From: JAILEN01 sp036723975
GTDB lineage: Bacteria > Bacillota > Clostridia > Lachnospirales > Lachnospiraceae
Assembly (NCBI GenBank): GCA_036723975.1
Contig: DAIMGJ010000015.1
Coordinates: 1 to 60,323 of the forward strand
Direction: 5' to 3'
Length of the DNA: 60,323 nucleotides
Made by a program: the position numbers and the translations under genes. Under the pieces are notes generated by a model. That model ran no database searches and was not told where the DNA came from. It saw nothing but the letters and a program-made list of their open reading frames with translations. Below, piece after piece: positions 8,037 to 16,979 of the stretch (position 1 is its first letter; each line of letters begins with the position of its first letter).

Positions 8037-9563
8037 ATGAACAGTCAGACGCTTAGAGAGGCAAGAAAATACGAAGAGACTTATGCAAAGTTGATTCCCG
8101 ACGAAAAAAGACCAAAATTTCATCTTTCCCCCCGGGTAGGTTGGATGAATGACCCAAACGGGTTTAGCATTTATAACAACCAATATCATCTCTTTTACCA
8201 GTATCACCCGTATGATGCAAATTGGGGTCCAATGCATTGGGGACATGCCGTAAGCGATGATTTGCTTCATTGGGAGTACCTTCCATGCGCGATGGCTCCG
8301 GATGAATATTATGATAAGGATGGCGCTTTCTCAGGAAGCGCCATCGATTTGCCGGATGGCAGACAGCTTTTGTTGTATACCGGTGTCATGAAAAAAACCG
8401 TGGAAAACGGAAATATGAAAGAATTCCAGACCCAGTGCATTGCCATTGGCGATGGAATGGACTATGAAAAATATGAAAACAACCCGGTGATGGGAACGGA
8501 CGTGATTCCGGATGGGTGCAGCAAAACAGATTTTCGCGATCCGAAAATCTGGAGAAAATCCGATGGTACCTATCGCTGTCTGGTAGCAAACAGGGCAGAG
8601 GATGGCAGCGGACAACTCATGCTTTTCCGCAGCTTTGATGCAATCAAATGGGAGTTTGAAAAGATATTTGCCAAAAATAACGGACGTTATGGACTTATGT
8701 GGGAGTGCCCGGATTTCTTCGAACTGGACGGTTCGGCAGTCATTTTTACGAGCCCTCAGGACATGCTTCCGGAGGGATTTGAATTTCACAATGGAAACGG
8801 AAACCTGTGTTTAATCGGTTCTTATGATGATACCACCGATACCTTTACGGAAGACCATGTACAGGCGGTGGATTACGGCATTGATTTTTATGCGATGCAG
8901 ACCATTCTTACCAGGGATAACCGCCGGGTTATGATTGGCTGGATGCAAAACTGGGATACAGCAGGTGCCCATGACCGTAACGAACCATGGTTTGGACAGA
9001 TGTCTGTTCCGCGCGAGATTCACATTAAAAACAACCGCTTATATCAGAACCCGATTCGGGAGATTATGGATATGCGGACGGATAAGGTGGAATACATTGA
9101 TTATAAGATAACCGGGAAAAAAGAACTTTGTCAAAAGAACTCCGAAACCTTAACAGATGCGGTTTCACTGGATGGTATAAAGGGCAGATGTATCGATATG
9201 GAACTTGAAATAACTCCTTTCGATGTTTCTTGTATGTATGATAAATTTACGCTTTCAGTCGCATGCAACGAAAAGTTTCATACCGATATTGTCTTTCGCC
9301 CGAAGGAAAACATTATAAAAATTGACCGTAAATTTTCCGGCTCAAGAAGAGCGGTGGTACACCAGAGACGTGCACATATCCCATTTCGTGACGGAAAAAT
9401 AAAGATGCGTCTGATTTTGGACCGCTTCAGCATGGAGGCCTTTTTTGAAGACGGGGCTTATGCCATGACGGCAAGCCTTTCCACGGATTTGTCCTGTGAG
9501 GATATCTATTTTGGTACGACGGAAGATGTAAAGATTAGCATTACAAAATATACGCTTAAATAA
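8037..9563 (+). CDS. Glycoside hydrolase family 32 beta-fructosidase
   Basis: The 508-residue protein carries the three GH32 signatures: WMNDPNG with nucleophile Asp39, FRDPKIW with transition-state Asp168, and WECPDFF with acid/base Glu223. A five-bladed propeller should occupy about residues 25-340, with a C-terminal beta-sandwich domain after that. There is no signal peptide, so it acts in the cytoplasm on imported fructosides (sucrose, fructo-oligosaccharides or their phosphates). It is 29 bases after the binding-protein gene and 34 bases before the fructokinase, in one operon. Sucrose-6-phosphate hydrolase activity is less likely because uptake is by an ABC system, not PTS. Confidence 0.94.
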   Translation: MNSQTLREARKYEETYAKLIPDEKRPKFHLSPRVGWMNDPNGFSIYNNQYHLFYQYHPYDANWGPMHWGHAVSDDLLHWEYLPCAMAPDEYYDKDGAFSGSAIDLPDGRQLLLYTGVMKKTVENGNMKEFQTQCIAIGDGMDYEKYENNPVMGTDVIPDGCSKTDFRDPKIWRKSDGTYRCLVANRAEDGSGQLMLFRSFDAIKWEFEKIFAKNNGRYGLMWECPDFFELDGSAVIFTSPQDMLPEGFEFHNGNGNLCLIGSYDDTTDTFTEDHVQAVDYGIDFYAMQTILTRDNRRVMIGWMQNWDTAGAHDRNEPWFGQMSVPREIHIKNNRLYQNPIREIMDMRTDKVEYIDYKITGKKELCQKNSETLTDAVSLDGIKGRCIDMELEITPFDVSCMYDKFTLSVACNEKFHTDIVFRPKENIIKIDRKFSGSRRAVVHQRRAHIPFRDGKIKMRLILDRFSMEAFFEDGAYAMTASLSTDLSCEDIYFGTTEDVKISITKYTLK

Positions 9564-9597
9564 AAGAAAACACCGATTGGTGTGAGAGGTTATTTCA

Positions 9598-10581
9598 TTG
9601 GAAAAAAACATGGATGTGGTGGCTTTAGGCGAACTGCTTATCGACATGACAAATAACGGAAAATCAGAAAACGGTAACGATTTGTTTGAAGCAAATCCGG
9701 GAGGCGCTCCGTGCAACGTTCTGGCGATGCTGAAACGATTTGACCACTCGGTTGCCTTTATCGGAAAAGTCGGAGACGATATCTTTGGACGAAAACTGGA
9801 GGAAACACTAAACGAGGTGGGAATCTCCACAAGGAATCTGAAAAAAGACCCGGAGGTTCGGACAACACTGGCTTTTGTGGAAACATTTCCGGACGGGGAC
9901 AGGGATTTTTCCTTTTACAGAAATCCCGGTGCGGATATGATGCTTCACAAAGAGGAACTGGATATGGATTTGATTGCCCACAGCAGGGTGTTTCATTTCG
10001 GCACCCTATCCATGACCCATGAAATGCCCAGACAGGCCACGATTTGTGCTGTGGAAGAAGCAAAGAAAAACGGGGCGCTGATTACCTTTGACCCGAACTT
10101 AAGAGAACCGTTATGGAATTCTTTAAACGAGGCAAAAGAGCAGATTTTGTGCGGTATGAAGTACTGTGACTATTTAAAAATCTCGGATAATGAGATTCAA
10201 TGGCTGACCGGAGAAGAGGATTATGATAAAGGTGTAGAAAAGATTCGCGAGAACTTTGATATTCCTTTGATAACAGTATCCATGGGACGCGACGGAAGCC
10301 GAGCGTACTACAATTATAACGGCAAAACAATCATTACCGAAGCATCCCCTTTTCTTTCGAATCAAACGATTGAAACAACCGGTGCGGGAGATACTTTTTG
10401 CGGCTGTGTGATTCATTATCTTTTGACCTTTGGTCTCGACGGATTGGATGAAGAAAAGCTAAAGGAAATGCTTACCTTTGCAAATGCGGCGGCCTCCTTG
10501 ATTACACGGGTAAAAGGTGCACTTCGGGTGATGCCAAACATAAACGACATAGAAAAACTGGTTCAAACAAGAGAACAATAA
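9598..10581 (+). CDS. PfkB-family carbohydrate kinase, likely fructokinase
   Basis: This 327-residue protein begins VVALGELLIDM and has the PfkB N-terminal NPGGAPCNVLAML signature (about residues 36-48) and the ATP-site motif TTGAGDTF with catalytic Asp265. The family phosphorylates sugars; the operon context (GH32 fructosidase) makes fructose the likely substrate, giving fructose-6-phosphate. I use the TTG at 9598 as the start because GAGAGG lies eight bases upstream, while the first ATG (9610) is too far away. It is the last gene of the operon and is followed by a strong terminator. Confidence 0.9.
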   Translation: MEKNMDVVALGELLIDMTNNGKSENGNDLFEANPGGAPCNVLAMLKRFDHSVAFIGKVGDDIFGRKLEETLNEVGISTRNLKKDPEVRTTLAFVETFPDGDRDFSFYRNPGADMMLHKEELDMDLIAHSRVFHFGTLSMTHEMPRQATICAVEEAKKNGALITFDPNLREPLWNSLNEAKEQILCGMKYCDYLKISDNEIQWLTGEEDYDKGVEKIRENFDIPLITVSMGRDGSRAYYNYNGKTIITEASPFLSNQTIETTGAGDTFCGCVIHYLLTFGLDGLDEEKLKEMLTFANAAASLITRVKGALRVMPNINDIEKLVQTREQ

Positions 10582-10585
10582 TAAG

Positions 10586-10627
10586 AAACCGATATGCGAC
10601 ACATGGCGTCGTATGTCGGTTTTTTTG
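10586..10627 (+). terminator. Rho-independent terminator after the fructokinase gene
   Basis: Fifteen-base arms (10586-10600 and 10610-10624) pair with only wobble mismatches around a short loop and run into T residues. It ends the transporter-GH32-kinase operon. Confidence 0.88.
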
Positions 10628-10653
10628 AAAAATGAAACAAATTCCTGTATAAT
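10625..10653 (+). promoter_or_regulatory. Promoter for the PlsY fusion gene
   Basis: TTGAAA (10625-10630), a 17-base spacer and a perfect TATAAT (10648-10653). The -35 box lies in the T-tract of the preceding terminator. The transcript would cross the larE relic before reaching the gene start at 10821. Confidence 0.72.
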
Positions 10654-10690
10654 GGATGTAGTTTTTTTGAAACAGAGAGAGGAATTCTAT

Positions 10691-10820
10691 GAATCACTTT
10701 TCATGATAGAACGGGCGGAAGAAGTTCTAAAGAATCATGGATTCCGTCAGTTTCGTGTTCGTCTTCACGGAGAGGATTTGGATAGGATTTCGGTATGTTT
10801 CCGTAGATTTGGAAGGATAT
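10691..10820 (+). pseudogene. Relic of a larE (sacrificial sulfur transferase) C-terminus
   Basis: One frame reads LFMIERAEEVLKNHGFRQFRVRLHG (to about 10771; given as two overlapping motifs, IERAEEVL and GFRQFRVRLHG). A second frame, offset by one base class, reads GFRYVSVDLEGY (10785-10820). These are, in order, the two conserved C-terminal motifs of LarE proteins (GFRQVRVRxHG and GFxYVTLDLEGY). In intact LarE about 25-30 residues separate them; here only 13 bases do. I infer an internal deletion and loss of the rest of the gene. The relic ends at the start codon of the PlsY fusion and supplies its ribosome site (GGAAGG). Confidence 0.65.
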
Positions 10821-12233
10821 ATGAAAATAACACTATTATGCATTTTAATTGGCTATGTATGCGGTATGTTTTTAACTGCATATTTTGTGGCAAAGATTTG
10901 GACGAGAAAGGATATTTCCGAAATCGGCACGGGAAACCCGGGTATGGCCAATGTTATGGCGCGTATCGGAAAGGTGCCGGGATTTATCGTATTATTTGGT
11001 GATATTTTAAAGACTGCCGTTGCTATGGGCCTTTGCATGCTCCTTTTTTCAAAGAACATCGGCGATCAGGCGGCTCTGTTTTCCGGATTTGGCGTATTGC
11101 TCGGACATAATTTCCCGGTATGGCGGAAGTTTAAAGGTGGAAAAGGTGTGGCTGTCACCTGTGCATGGATTATTCTTTATATGCCCTTTGGTGGTATTGT
11201 ATCTGCTGTGGCAGGCGGAATCATCACGGTGCTGACCGGATTATTACCACTTGGCGCGGTGTTAATTACCATATTTGAGATTCCTTTTGCATTTGCGGAA
11301 AAGGGATGGACGGCAACCGGTGTGATGACGCTTTCTTTTTTAATTATGCTTTATCGTAATTTCCCCGGTTTTATTCGCGGATTTAAAAATGAAGAGAGTC
11401 GTGAGTTTAAACGAGAGAGACATATCAAAAATTCCATCGGTACTGTGCTGGTGATTCTTGCTGTTTGCGGACTGCTCTTTTTTGACTTGGTAAGGGCGGA
11501 CGGAGGAGACAAAACTTTCTTTGAACCGAGAGTGGAGCGCATGGATATTTCTGAATATACAAATGTGACTTCCATGGAGGACCTCTCCGATGAGGATTTA
11601 GAAACCATATATCTGCAGACCGGCGTTGCAAAAGCCGGGGTGGAAAGTTTGATAGATTTAAAAAAAATGTACCTGTTATCAACGATTCAGGAACATTTTT
11701 TTTTGATTCCGGAAGTTGAAAATATTCCACTTCAGATGGTCCGCCATTTAGAACGGGTGACGGATCATAAAGGGAAAAAGACGGTTTTTGTTGTGGAAGA
11801 GGGAGATATCATAATCACTTTGTCCAGTTATATCGGAGGCTGGAGATACGGACATGCGGGTCTTGTGTTGGATGCAAAAACCGGAGATGTCTTAGAAGCC
11901 ATGACTTACGGTGAGCCCTCTTGTATTGAAAATATCGGTCATTGGAGTGAGTATCCGGCCTATGTGATTGTTCGCCCCAAAAACCTTTCCAAAGAAGAAC
12001 GGGCGGAAGTTGCCAACTATGCAAAAGAGAATTTAACCGGAATCGACTATGCCCTTTTGGCGTCAAAGACTCAGAAGAATATCAAGCTTACGAACTGTTC
12101 GCTGGTGATTTGGCAGGCATACAAGGAGGCCGGAATCAATATCGACAGTGACGGAGGTTATTTTGTATCACCGGAAGATATCATGCATGATGACGATTTG
12201 ACAATCGTTATGGAATACGGCTGTGATTTTTAA
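10821..12233 (+). CDS. PlsY-like acyltransferase fused to an NlpC/P60-type (YiiX-like) domain
   Basis: The start is 10821, with GGAAGG seven bases upstream. Residues 1-190 form a PlsY-type membrane domain with about five membrane segments and the PlsY landmarks GTGNPGMANV, GHNFPVWRKFKGGKGVAV and a terminal RNFPGF. PlsY makes lysophosphatidic acid from acyl-phosphate and glycerol-3-phosphate. After another membrane segment (about 205-222) comes an outer domain of about 240 residues with GDIIITLS, RYGHAGLVLDA and LTNCSLVIWQAY, which matches the His-first, Cys-second order of circularly permuted NlpC/P60 (YiiX-like) enzymes. I infer a membrane-bound bifunctional protein acting on lipids or wall. 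Total 470 residues, against about 200 for PlsY. Confidence 0.8.
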   Translation: MKITLLCILIGYVCGMFLTAYFVAKIWTRKDISEIGTGNPGMANVMARIGKVPGFIVLFGDILKTAVAMGLCMLLFSKNIGDQAALFSGFGVLLGHNFPVWRKFKGGKGVAVTCAWIILYMPFGGIVSAVAGGIITVLTGLLPLGAVLITIFEIPFAFAEKGWTATGVMTLSFLIMLYRNFPGFIRGFKNEESREFKRERHIKNSIGTVLVILAVCGLLFFDLVRADGGDKTFFEPRVERMDISEYTNVTSMEDLSDEDLETIYLQTGVAKAGVESLIDLKKMYLLSTIQEHFFLIPEVENIPLQMVRHLERVTDHKGKKTVFVVEEGDIIITLSSYIGGWRYGHAGLVLDAKTGDVLEAMTYGEPSCIENIGHWSEYPAYVIVRPKNLSKEERAEVANYAKENLTGIDYALLASKTQKNIKLTNCSLVIWQAYKEAGINIDSDGGYFVSPEDIMHDDDLTIVMEYGCDF

Positions 12234-12243
12234 AAGAAAGTGG

Positions 12244-12249
12244 TAAAAT
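12244..12249 (+). promoter_or_regulatory. Possible extended -10 element before the DHH gene
   Basis: TAAAAT at 12244-12249 is preceded by TGG, giving an extended -10 pattern 33 bases before the gene. No clear -35 box is seen. Confidence 0.4.
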
Positions 12250-12281
12250 GAATATACTATATCTATTAAGGGGGATTTGCT

Positions 12282-13205
12282 ATGAGCAGAAGACTGGTTA
12301 CCAGAAGCGATTTTGATGGTTTGGTTTGTGCCATGCTGTTAAAAGAACTGGATATGATTGATGACATCAAGTTTGTACATCCAAAGGATGTGCAGGATGG
12401 AAAGGTGGAACTGACAGGGGATGACATTACAACAAACCTTCCCTTCGATCCGAGGGTAAAACTTGCATTCGATCATCATGAGTCTGAACTTCGCCGTGTG
12501 GATCCGGCATTGGCAAAAGATAAGTTTATTATCGAAGGGGAAGCAAAGTCCGCAGCCAGAGTGGTTTATAACTATTATGGTGGAGCCGATACGTTTAAGC
12601 GTATCTCTGAGGAGATTATGACAGCGGTAGATAAGGGCGACAGTGCTGATTTTACGGTGGATGAGATTTTAAATCCCAGCGGATGGGTTCTTATGAATTA
12701 TATTATGGATGCACGTACCGGACTCGGTCGATTCCATGATTTTAGAATTTCAAATTATGATTTGATGATGGAACTCATTGACTACTGCGTGGAGCATCCG
12801 ATTGAAGATGTTTTAAAACTTCCGGATGTAAAGGAACGCGTGGACTTGTATTTTGAACAGCAGGAACTTTTTAAAAAGCAGTTAGAGCGTATTGCCCGTG
12901 TGGAAGGAAAAGTGGTTGTAATTGACCTTCGAAACGAGGAAACCATCTATACCGGAAACCGCTTTATGATTTATGCAATGCATCCGGAAGTAGAGATGTC
13001 CGTACATGTTGCATGGGGCTTTAAAAAGCAAAATACCGCTGTTATGATCGGAAAATCCATTGTCAACAAAAACTCCAAGGTAAATATCGGAGATTTGTGT
13101 TTGTCTTACGGTGGTGGCGGTCATGCAAATGCCGGTACTTGCCAGTTGGACAATGATAAAGTGGATGAGGAACTTCCAAACATTATTAAGGCACTTCAGG
13201 GCTAG
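12282..13205 (+). CDS. DHH family phosphoesterase
   Basis: The 307-residue protein has the DHH-family metal motifs: DFD at residues 10-12, DHH at 64-66, and the C-terminal DHHA1-like GGGGHANAG with His281. Such enzymes cleave short oligonucleotides, cyclic dinucleotides or polyphosphate with manganese. The sequence lacks PAS or GGDEF domains, so it is not a full-length GdpP; the substrate cannot be told. It is soluble. AAGGGGG precedes the start, and the gene is probably monocistronic, with a terminator directly after it. Confidence 0.85.
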   Translation: MSRRLVTRSDFDGLVCAMLLKELDMIDDIKFVHPKDVQDGKVELTGDDITTNLPFDPRVKLAFDHHESELRRVDPALAKDKFIIEGEAKSAARVVYNYYGGADTFKRISEEIMTAVDKGDSADFTVDEILNPSGWVLMNYIMDARTGLGRFHDFRISNYDLMMELIDYCVEHPIEDVLKLPDVKERVDLYFEQQELFKKQLERIARVEGKVVVIDLRNEETIYTGNRFMIYAMHPEVEMSVHVAWGFKKQNTAVMIGKSIVNKNSKVNIGDLCLSYGGGGHANAGTCQLDNDKVDEELPNIIKALQG

Positions 13206-13227
13206 TAAAGAAATAGTATATTACAGA

Positions 13228-13283
13228 AAGAACCGTTGCGTTTCCTGCAAAGCATGGAAAATACGTAATGGTTCTTTTTTCTT
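13228..13283 (+). terminator. Terminator after the DHH gene
   Basis: Arms starting AGAACCGTT and ending AATGGTTCT pair across about 50 bases, extended inside by ACG/CGT and TTCC/GGAA pairs, followed by six or more T residues. Confidence 0.75.
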
Positions 13284-13304
13284 TCCTTTATTAGTTTCTT
13301 ATTG

Positions 13305-13310
13305 TATAAT
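13305..13310 (+). promoter_or_regulatory. -10 element for the hybrid histidine kinase gene
   Basis: A perfect TATAAT preceded by TG lies 28 bases before the start codon at 13338. The -35 region is T-rich and not a clear match. Confidence 0.5.
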
Positions 13311-13337
13311 GGTTCACACGGGGAAGAGGTATATCAT

Positions 13338-16300
13338 ATGTCGATAGATACGATTGAAAACGTATTAACGCTGCTGGTGGTTGTTATCGGCAGTCTTTAT
13401 TCGCTCATGAACTATGTCCGAACACCGAAGCGGGCATGGCTTTTTCTTTCTGTTTTTTTCCTGACACATATGCTCAGTGATTACTATTGGACCACGTATA
13501 CCCTTGTTATAGGGAAAACCCCGGATGTTTCCGCCATGATGGCGTATTTTGGCTGGAACATTGGCTATGTTTTTTTGGTTTTACTTGCTATAAAAATGCG
13601 TCGTGGAGAAGTGCTGTCTTATAAGCATTGGGTTATGTTTCTTCCCGTTCCTCTGGGAATCATTCAATTCTTTATTTATATTCAGTATGGTGGTATTTTT
13701 AATAACATTTGGGAGGGTGTTCTTGCGACAACCGTTAGCTGTTTGTGCCTTCAGAGTATTTGCTACTATGCAAAACACAAATCCGAACATATCGCGTTTC
13801 CATGGTTTTATCTTACACTTTTTTTACATATCTTCTTTGAGTATGGCATGTGGACGGCTTCCTGCTATGACTGGCCTTCTGAGGTATTGAATCCCTATTA
13901 TTATTTTTCATACGGAGACTGCGCGATTTTACTTTTGTTGGGATTGACTGTAAAAAAAGATTTCGAACAACGAGAATGTGTGTGGGAAAAGACTGTACAG
14001 GAAAACAGATTTGACCTGTTTACTCAGATTGCAATAGCCCTCATTATTATTTCCGGAACCTTGGGCGGATACATCGTCGGCTATAAAATGAAGGACGAAT
14101 TGGTAAGCGGTGCCACTGATGAAAAGAGGATTGCGATTACGCTATTTATGATTTCCTTTGCATTGGTTGGTTTTACTTTGGTCATTATTGTTATGACGGC
14201 GGTTCGCTATCGCTCTATGACGGAGAGTGTGGTTGATAAAACAATAAAAAAATGGGGTCGGTTTAATTTTATCTTTACTATCTTGATTACCCTGAGTTTG
14301 ATGATTGTATCGGTTGTATATACGTCTCAACTTTTTTATCGGGTTTCTGTTAACGGTGCATTGGAGGATGGTCAGGCGAGAGTACGTTCTTCTTCGGATG
14401 AACTGGAAAACTATTTGTCTGTAGCACGGTCTATTCTTTGGGTTACGGCGGACACCGTGGAGATGATGCAAAAGGAAAAGGAACCGCGGGAAAAAATCGT
14501 TGACTATATTTATAAGCAGACGAAGAATCAGTCAGCACAGTTTGATGAGAACTTTACGGGAATTTATGCTTATATTGACGGAGAGTATATTGATGGCTCC
14601 GGCTGGGTGCCCCCGAAGGGTTATGTGGTAGAAGAAAGAGATTGGTATAAGGCCGCAGTAGAAGCGAAGGGGGAGACGATTATTGTATCTCCCTATGTGG
14701 ATGCGGACACAGGCTCGGTTGTAATTACAATATGTAAGCTTTTGGATGACGGCGGCGCTGCTGATGACTATAGACAGCGAGATGTGGTTGCATTGGATAT
14801 GGTGGTAAACCATGTGCAAACCCTTACGGAAGATATTAATATCGGAGGTAAAGGGTACGCTATGGTGATAAATTATGACGGCTTGATTATTGCCCATCAT
14901 GATTTGGAAGCAAACGGTGCAAACGTCGGTGATATTTATGACAGAGAACTGCTTTTTGATATTGTTAAAAATGATAACGGAACATTGCGATATGTGATAG
15001 ATGGGGAGAAATGTACACTGTTTGTGCAATCTGTTTTGCATCAGTGGTATGTGGTTATTGTGGTAAGCGACTCGGAACTTTTTGAGGAAACCAGAAGCCA
15101 GCTTTTAATCAATATCATTGTTTCTTTGATTATCTTTTTGTTTATCATGTTCTTTTATTATCTTGGATATAAGAATGAACAACTAAACGCCGGCAAAATG
15201 GAGAAAATGCGATCCAATGCCATGAAAAAAGAATATGAGGCACAGGTCTTGCGGCAAAAGAAGGATGCGGCAGATGAGGCAAATAAGGCGAAGAGTTCCT
15301 TCCTTGCGCAGATGTCCCATGAAATACGAACTCCGATTAATACTGTGCTTGGCATGAACGAGATGATTCTTCGGAAATCCTCGGACAATGAGATTTTAGA
15401 ATATGCAGAGAATATTAATTCTGCGGGCCATACCCTTCTTGCTCTGATTAATTCGATTTTGGATTTTTCCAAGATTGAAGATGGAAAGATGGATATTATT
15501 CCGGTAAATTACAGCACGGTGAGTTTGATACAAAACATTGTAAATTCCGTAAGCCAAAGAGCGGAATCCAAGGGCCTTGAGTTAAAGGTGGACGTGGATG
15601 AAAGTTTGCCGAGTGTGATGAATGGTGATGACGTTCGTATCACACAGATTATCATGAATCTTTTGACCAATGCTGTGAAATATACGGAAAAAGGTTCGGT
15701 GACACTTACCATAAGAAAAGAGGAACGACACAAAAACCATATCAAGCTTTTTGTGTCCGTAAAGGATACCGGTATCGGAATAAAAAAAGAAGATATGGAT
15801 AAACTGCTTACTTCCTTTACCCGAATCGAAGAAAAGCGAAATCGTAATATTGAAGGAACCGGCCTTGGTATGTCGATTGTTTCCTCCCTTCTTGCTATGA
15901 TGGGAAGCGAGATTCATGTGGAAAGTACTTACGGAGAGGGATCGGAGTTTTTCTTTGTCTTAGACCAGGAGATTATTGATGTTTCGCCAATCGGTGCCTT
16001 TGAAAGAGCAGCGGAAAAGAAGGATAGACGAAAGACAAATGAGGATTTGATAAAAGCTCCCTCGGCACGTATTTTGGTCTGCGATGATAATAGCTTAAAT
16101 CGAAAGGTGGCAAACAATTTATTAAAACTTTGCGACATTCATCCGGATTTGGTTTCTTCCGGAACCGAAGCGATTTCCATGCTGGAAATTAATGAGTATC
16201 ATATCGTTTTCCTGGATCATATGATGCCGGGTATGGATGGAATCGAAACGTTACATATGATACGTGAGAAATCTCTTGCACCTAAGGAAACAAAAATTAT

Positions 16301-16847
16301 TGTGTTGACGGCAAATGCGGTTATGGGTGCTCGCGAAGAGTACTTTAAGGAAGGCTTCGATGATTATTTGTCCAAGCCGATAGCGATTGATTCATTGGTA
16401 GAGATTCTAAAGAAGTATTTACCCCAAAGTGCGTATAAAGACGAAATAGAAGCAGTCGATATGTCCGAGGAGAAGGGGTTGAACATCTATCAAATTGACA
16501 GTCTTTTGCATGCGGGGGTAGACATTGATAAGGGTATTTCCTATTGTGCAAACAATCTGGAAACCTATTTCGAAATTCTGGACTTGTTTGTTCGGTCTTA
16601 CGAAGAAAAAACCGAACAAATGAGGGCTCTTTTTGAACAGAAAAACTGGAAGGAGTACCGAGTGATGGTGCATGCACTAAAAAGTGATCTTCGTACCTTG
16701 GGATTGTCGGAGGTTTCCGAAAAAGCTTTTGCGATGGAAAAGGCAGCAGGAGAGAATAATGAAGCTTATATCCTTTCACACCACGAAGAATTAATGGCAG
16801 AATCAGATCATGTGGTCAAAATGATTTGTGCTGCAAAAGGAGGTTAA
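13338..16847 (+). CDS. Hybrid sensor histidine kinase with response-regulator and Hpt domains
   Basis: The start at 13338 follows GAAGAGG; the protein has 1169 residues. Order: about six to seven membrane segments (1-205), two further segments (about 225-330), an extracellular Cache-like sensor domain (about 350-595, with DWYKAAVEAKGETIIVSPY), a membrane segment (about 605-625), a coiled-coil, HisKA with phosphorylated His661 in SHEIRTP, HATPase_c (G-box GTGLGMSI), a receiver domain with Asp960 in LDHMMPGMDG, and a C-terminal Hpt domain with His1112 in HALKSD. It therefore carries a complete His-Asp-His relay. No separate response regulator is adjacent, so the output partner is unknown. Confidence 0.92.
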   Translation: MSIDTIENVLTLLVVVIGSLYSLMNYVRTPKRAWLFLSVFFLTHMLSDYYWTTYTLVIGKTPDVSAMMAYFGWNIGYVFLVLLAIKMRRGEVLSYKHWVMFLPVPLGIIQFFIYIQYGGIFNNIWEGVLATTVSCLCLQSICYYAKHKSEHIAFPWFYLTLFLHIFFEYGMWTASCYDWPSEVLNPYYYFSYGDCAILLLLGLTVKKDFEQRECVWEKTVQENRFDLFTQIAIALIIISGTLGGYIVGYKMKDELVSGATDEKRIAITLFMISFALVGFTLVIIVMTAVRYRSMTESVVDKTIKKWGRFNFIFTILITLSLMIVSVVYTSQLFYRVSVNGALEDGQARVRSSSDELENYLSVARSILWVTADTVEMMQKEKEPREKIVDYIYKQTKNQSAQFDENFTGIYAYIDGEYIDGSGWVPPKGYVVEERDWYKAAVEAKGETIIVSPYVDADTGSVVITICKLLDDGGAADDYRQRDVVALDMVVNHVQTLTEDINIGGKGYAMVINYDGLIIAHHDLEANGANVGDIYDRELLFDIVKNDNGTLRYVIDGEKCTLFVQSVLHQWYVVIVVSDSELFEETRSQLLINIIVSLIIFLFIMFFYYLGYKNEQLNAGKMEKMRSNAMKKEYEAQVLRQKKDAADEANKAKSSFLAQMSHEIRTPINTVLGMNEMILRKSSDNEILEYAENINSAGHTLLALINSILDFSKIEDGKMDIIPVNYSTVSLIQNIVNSVSQRAESKGLELKVDVDESLPSVMNGDDVRITQIIMNLLTNAVKYTEKGSVTLTIRKEERHKNHIKLFVSVKDTGIGIKKEDMDKLLTSFTRIEEKRNRNIEGTGLGMSIVSSLLAMMGSEIHVESTYGEGSEFFFVLDQEIIDVSPIGAFERAAEKKDRRKTNEDLIKAPSARILVCDDNSLNRKVANNLLKLCDIHPDLVSSGTEAISMLEINEYHIVFLDHMMPGMDGIETLHMIREKSLAPKETKIIVLTANAVMGAREEYFKEGFDDYLSKPIAIDSLVEILKKYLPQSAYKDEIEAVDMSEEKGLNIYQIDSLLHAGVDIDKGISYCANNLETYFEILDLFVRSYEEKTEQMRALFEQKNWKEYRVMVHALKSDLRTLGLSEVSEKAFAMEKAAGENNEAYILSHHEELMAESDHVVKMICAAKGG

Positions 16848-16916
16848 CGTTTTTTCTTTAAAGTCTTCAAAAAATCCGGTGTTACGGTTTTCATTCTTTT
16901 TTCCTCTCAAAACGAT

Positions 16917-16922
16917 TATAAT
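16917..16922 (+). promoter_or_regulatory. -10 element for the M32 carboxypeptidase gene
   Basis: A perfect TATAAT lies in the 120-base gap before the gene. The -35 region (TTCTTT) is weak. No terminator for the upstream kinase gene is obvious in the gap. Confidence 0.45.
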
Positions 16923-16979
16923 ACTTACTGTCGAATTAGGGGATGATACTTTTTCCCAAAAGAAAGGAATATGGAAACG

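Noticed and set aside
10613..11002. Open frame of 129 codons before and inside plsY
   Set aside because: Its middle matches a LarE relic and the rest overlaps the true PlsY frame; it is not a gene.
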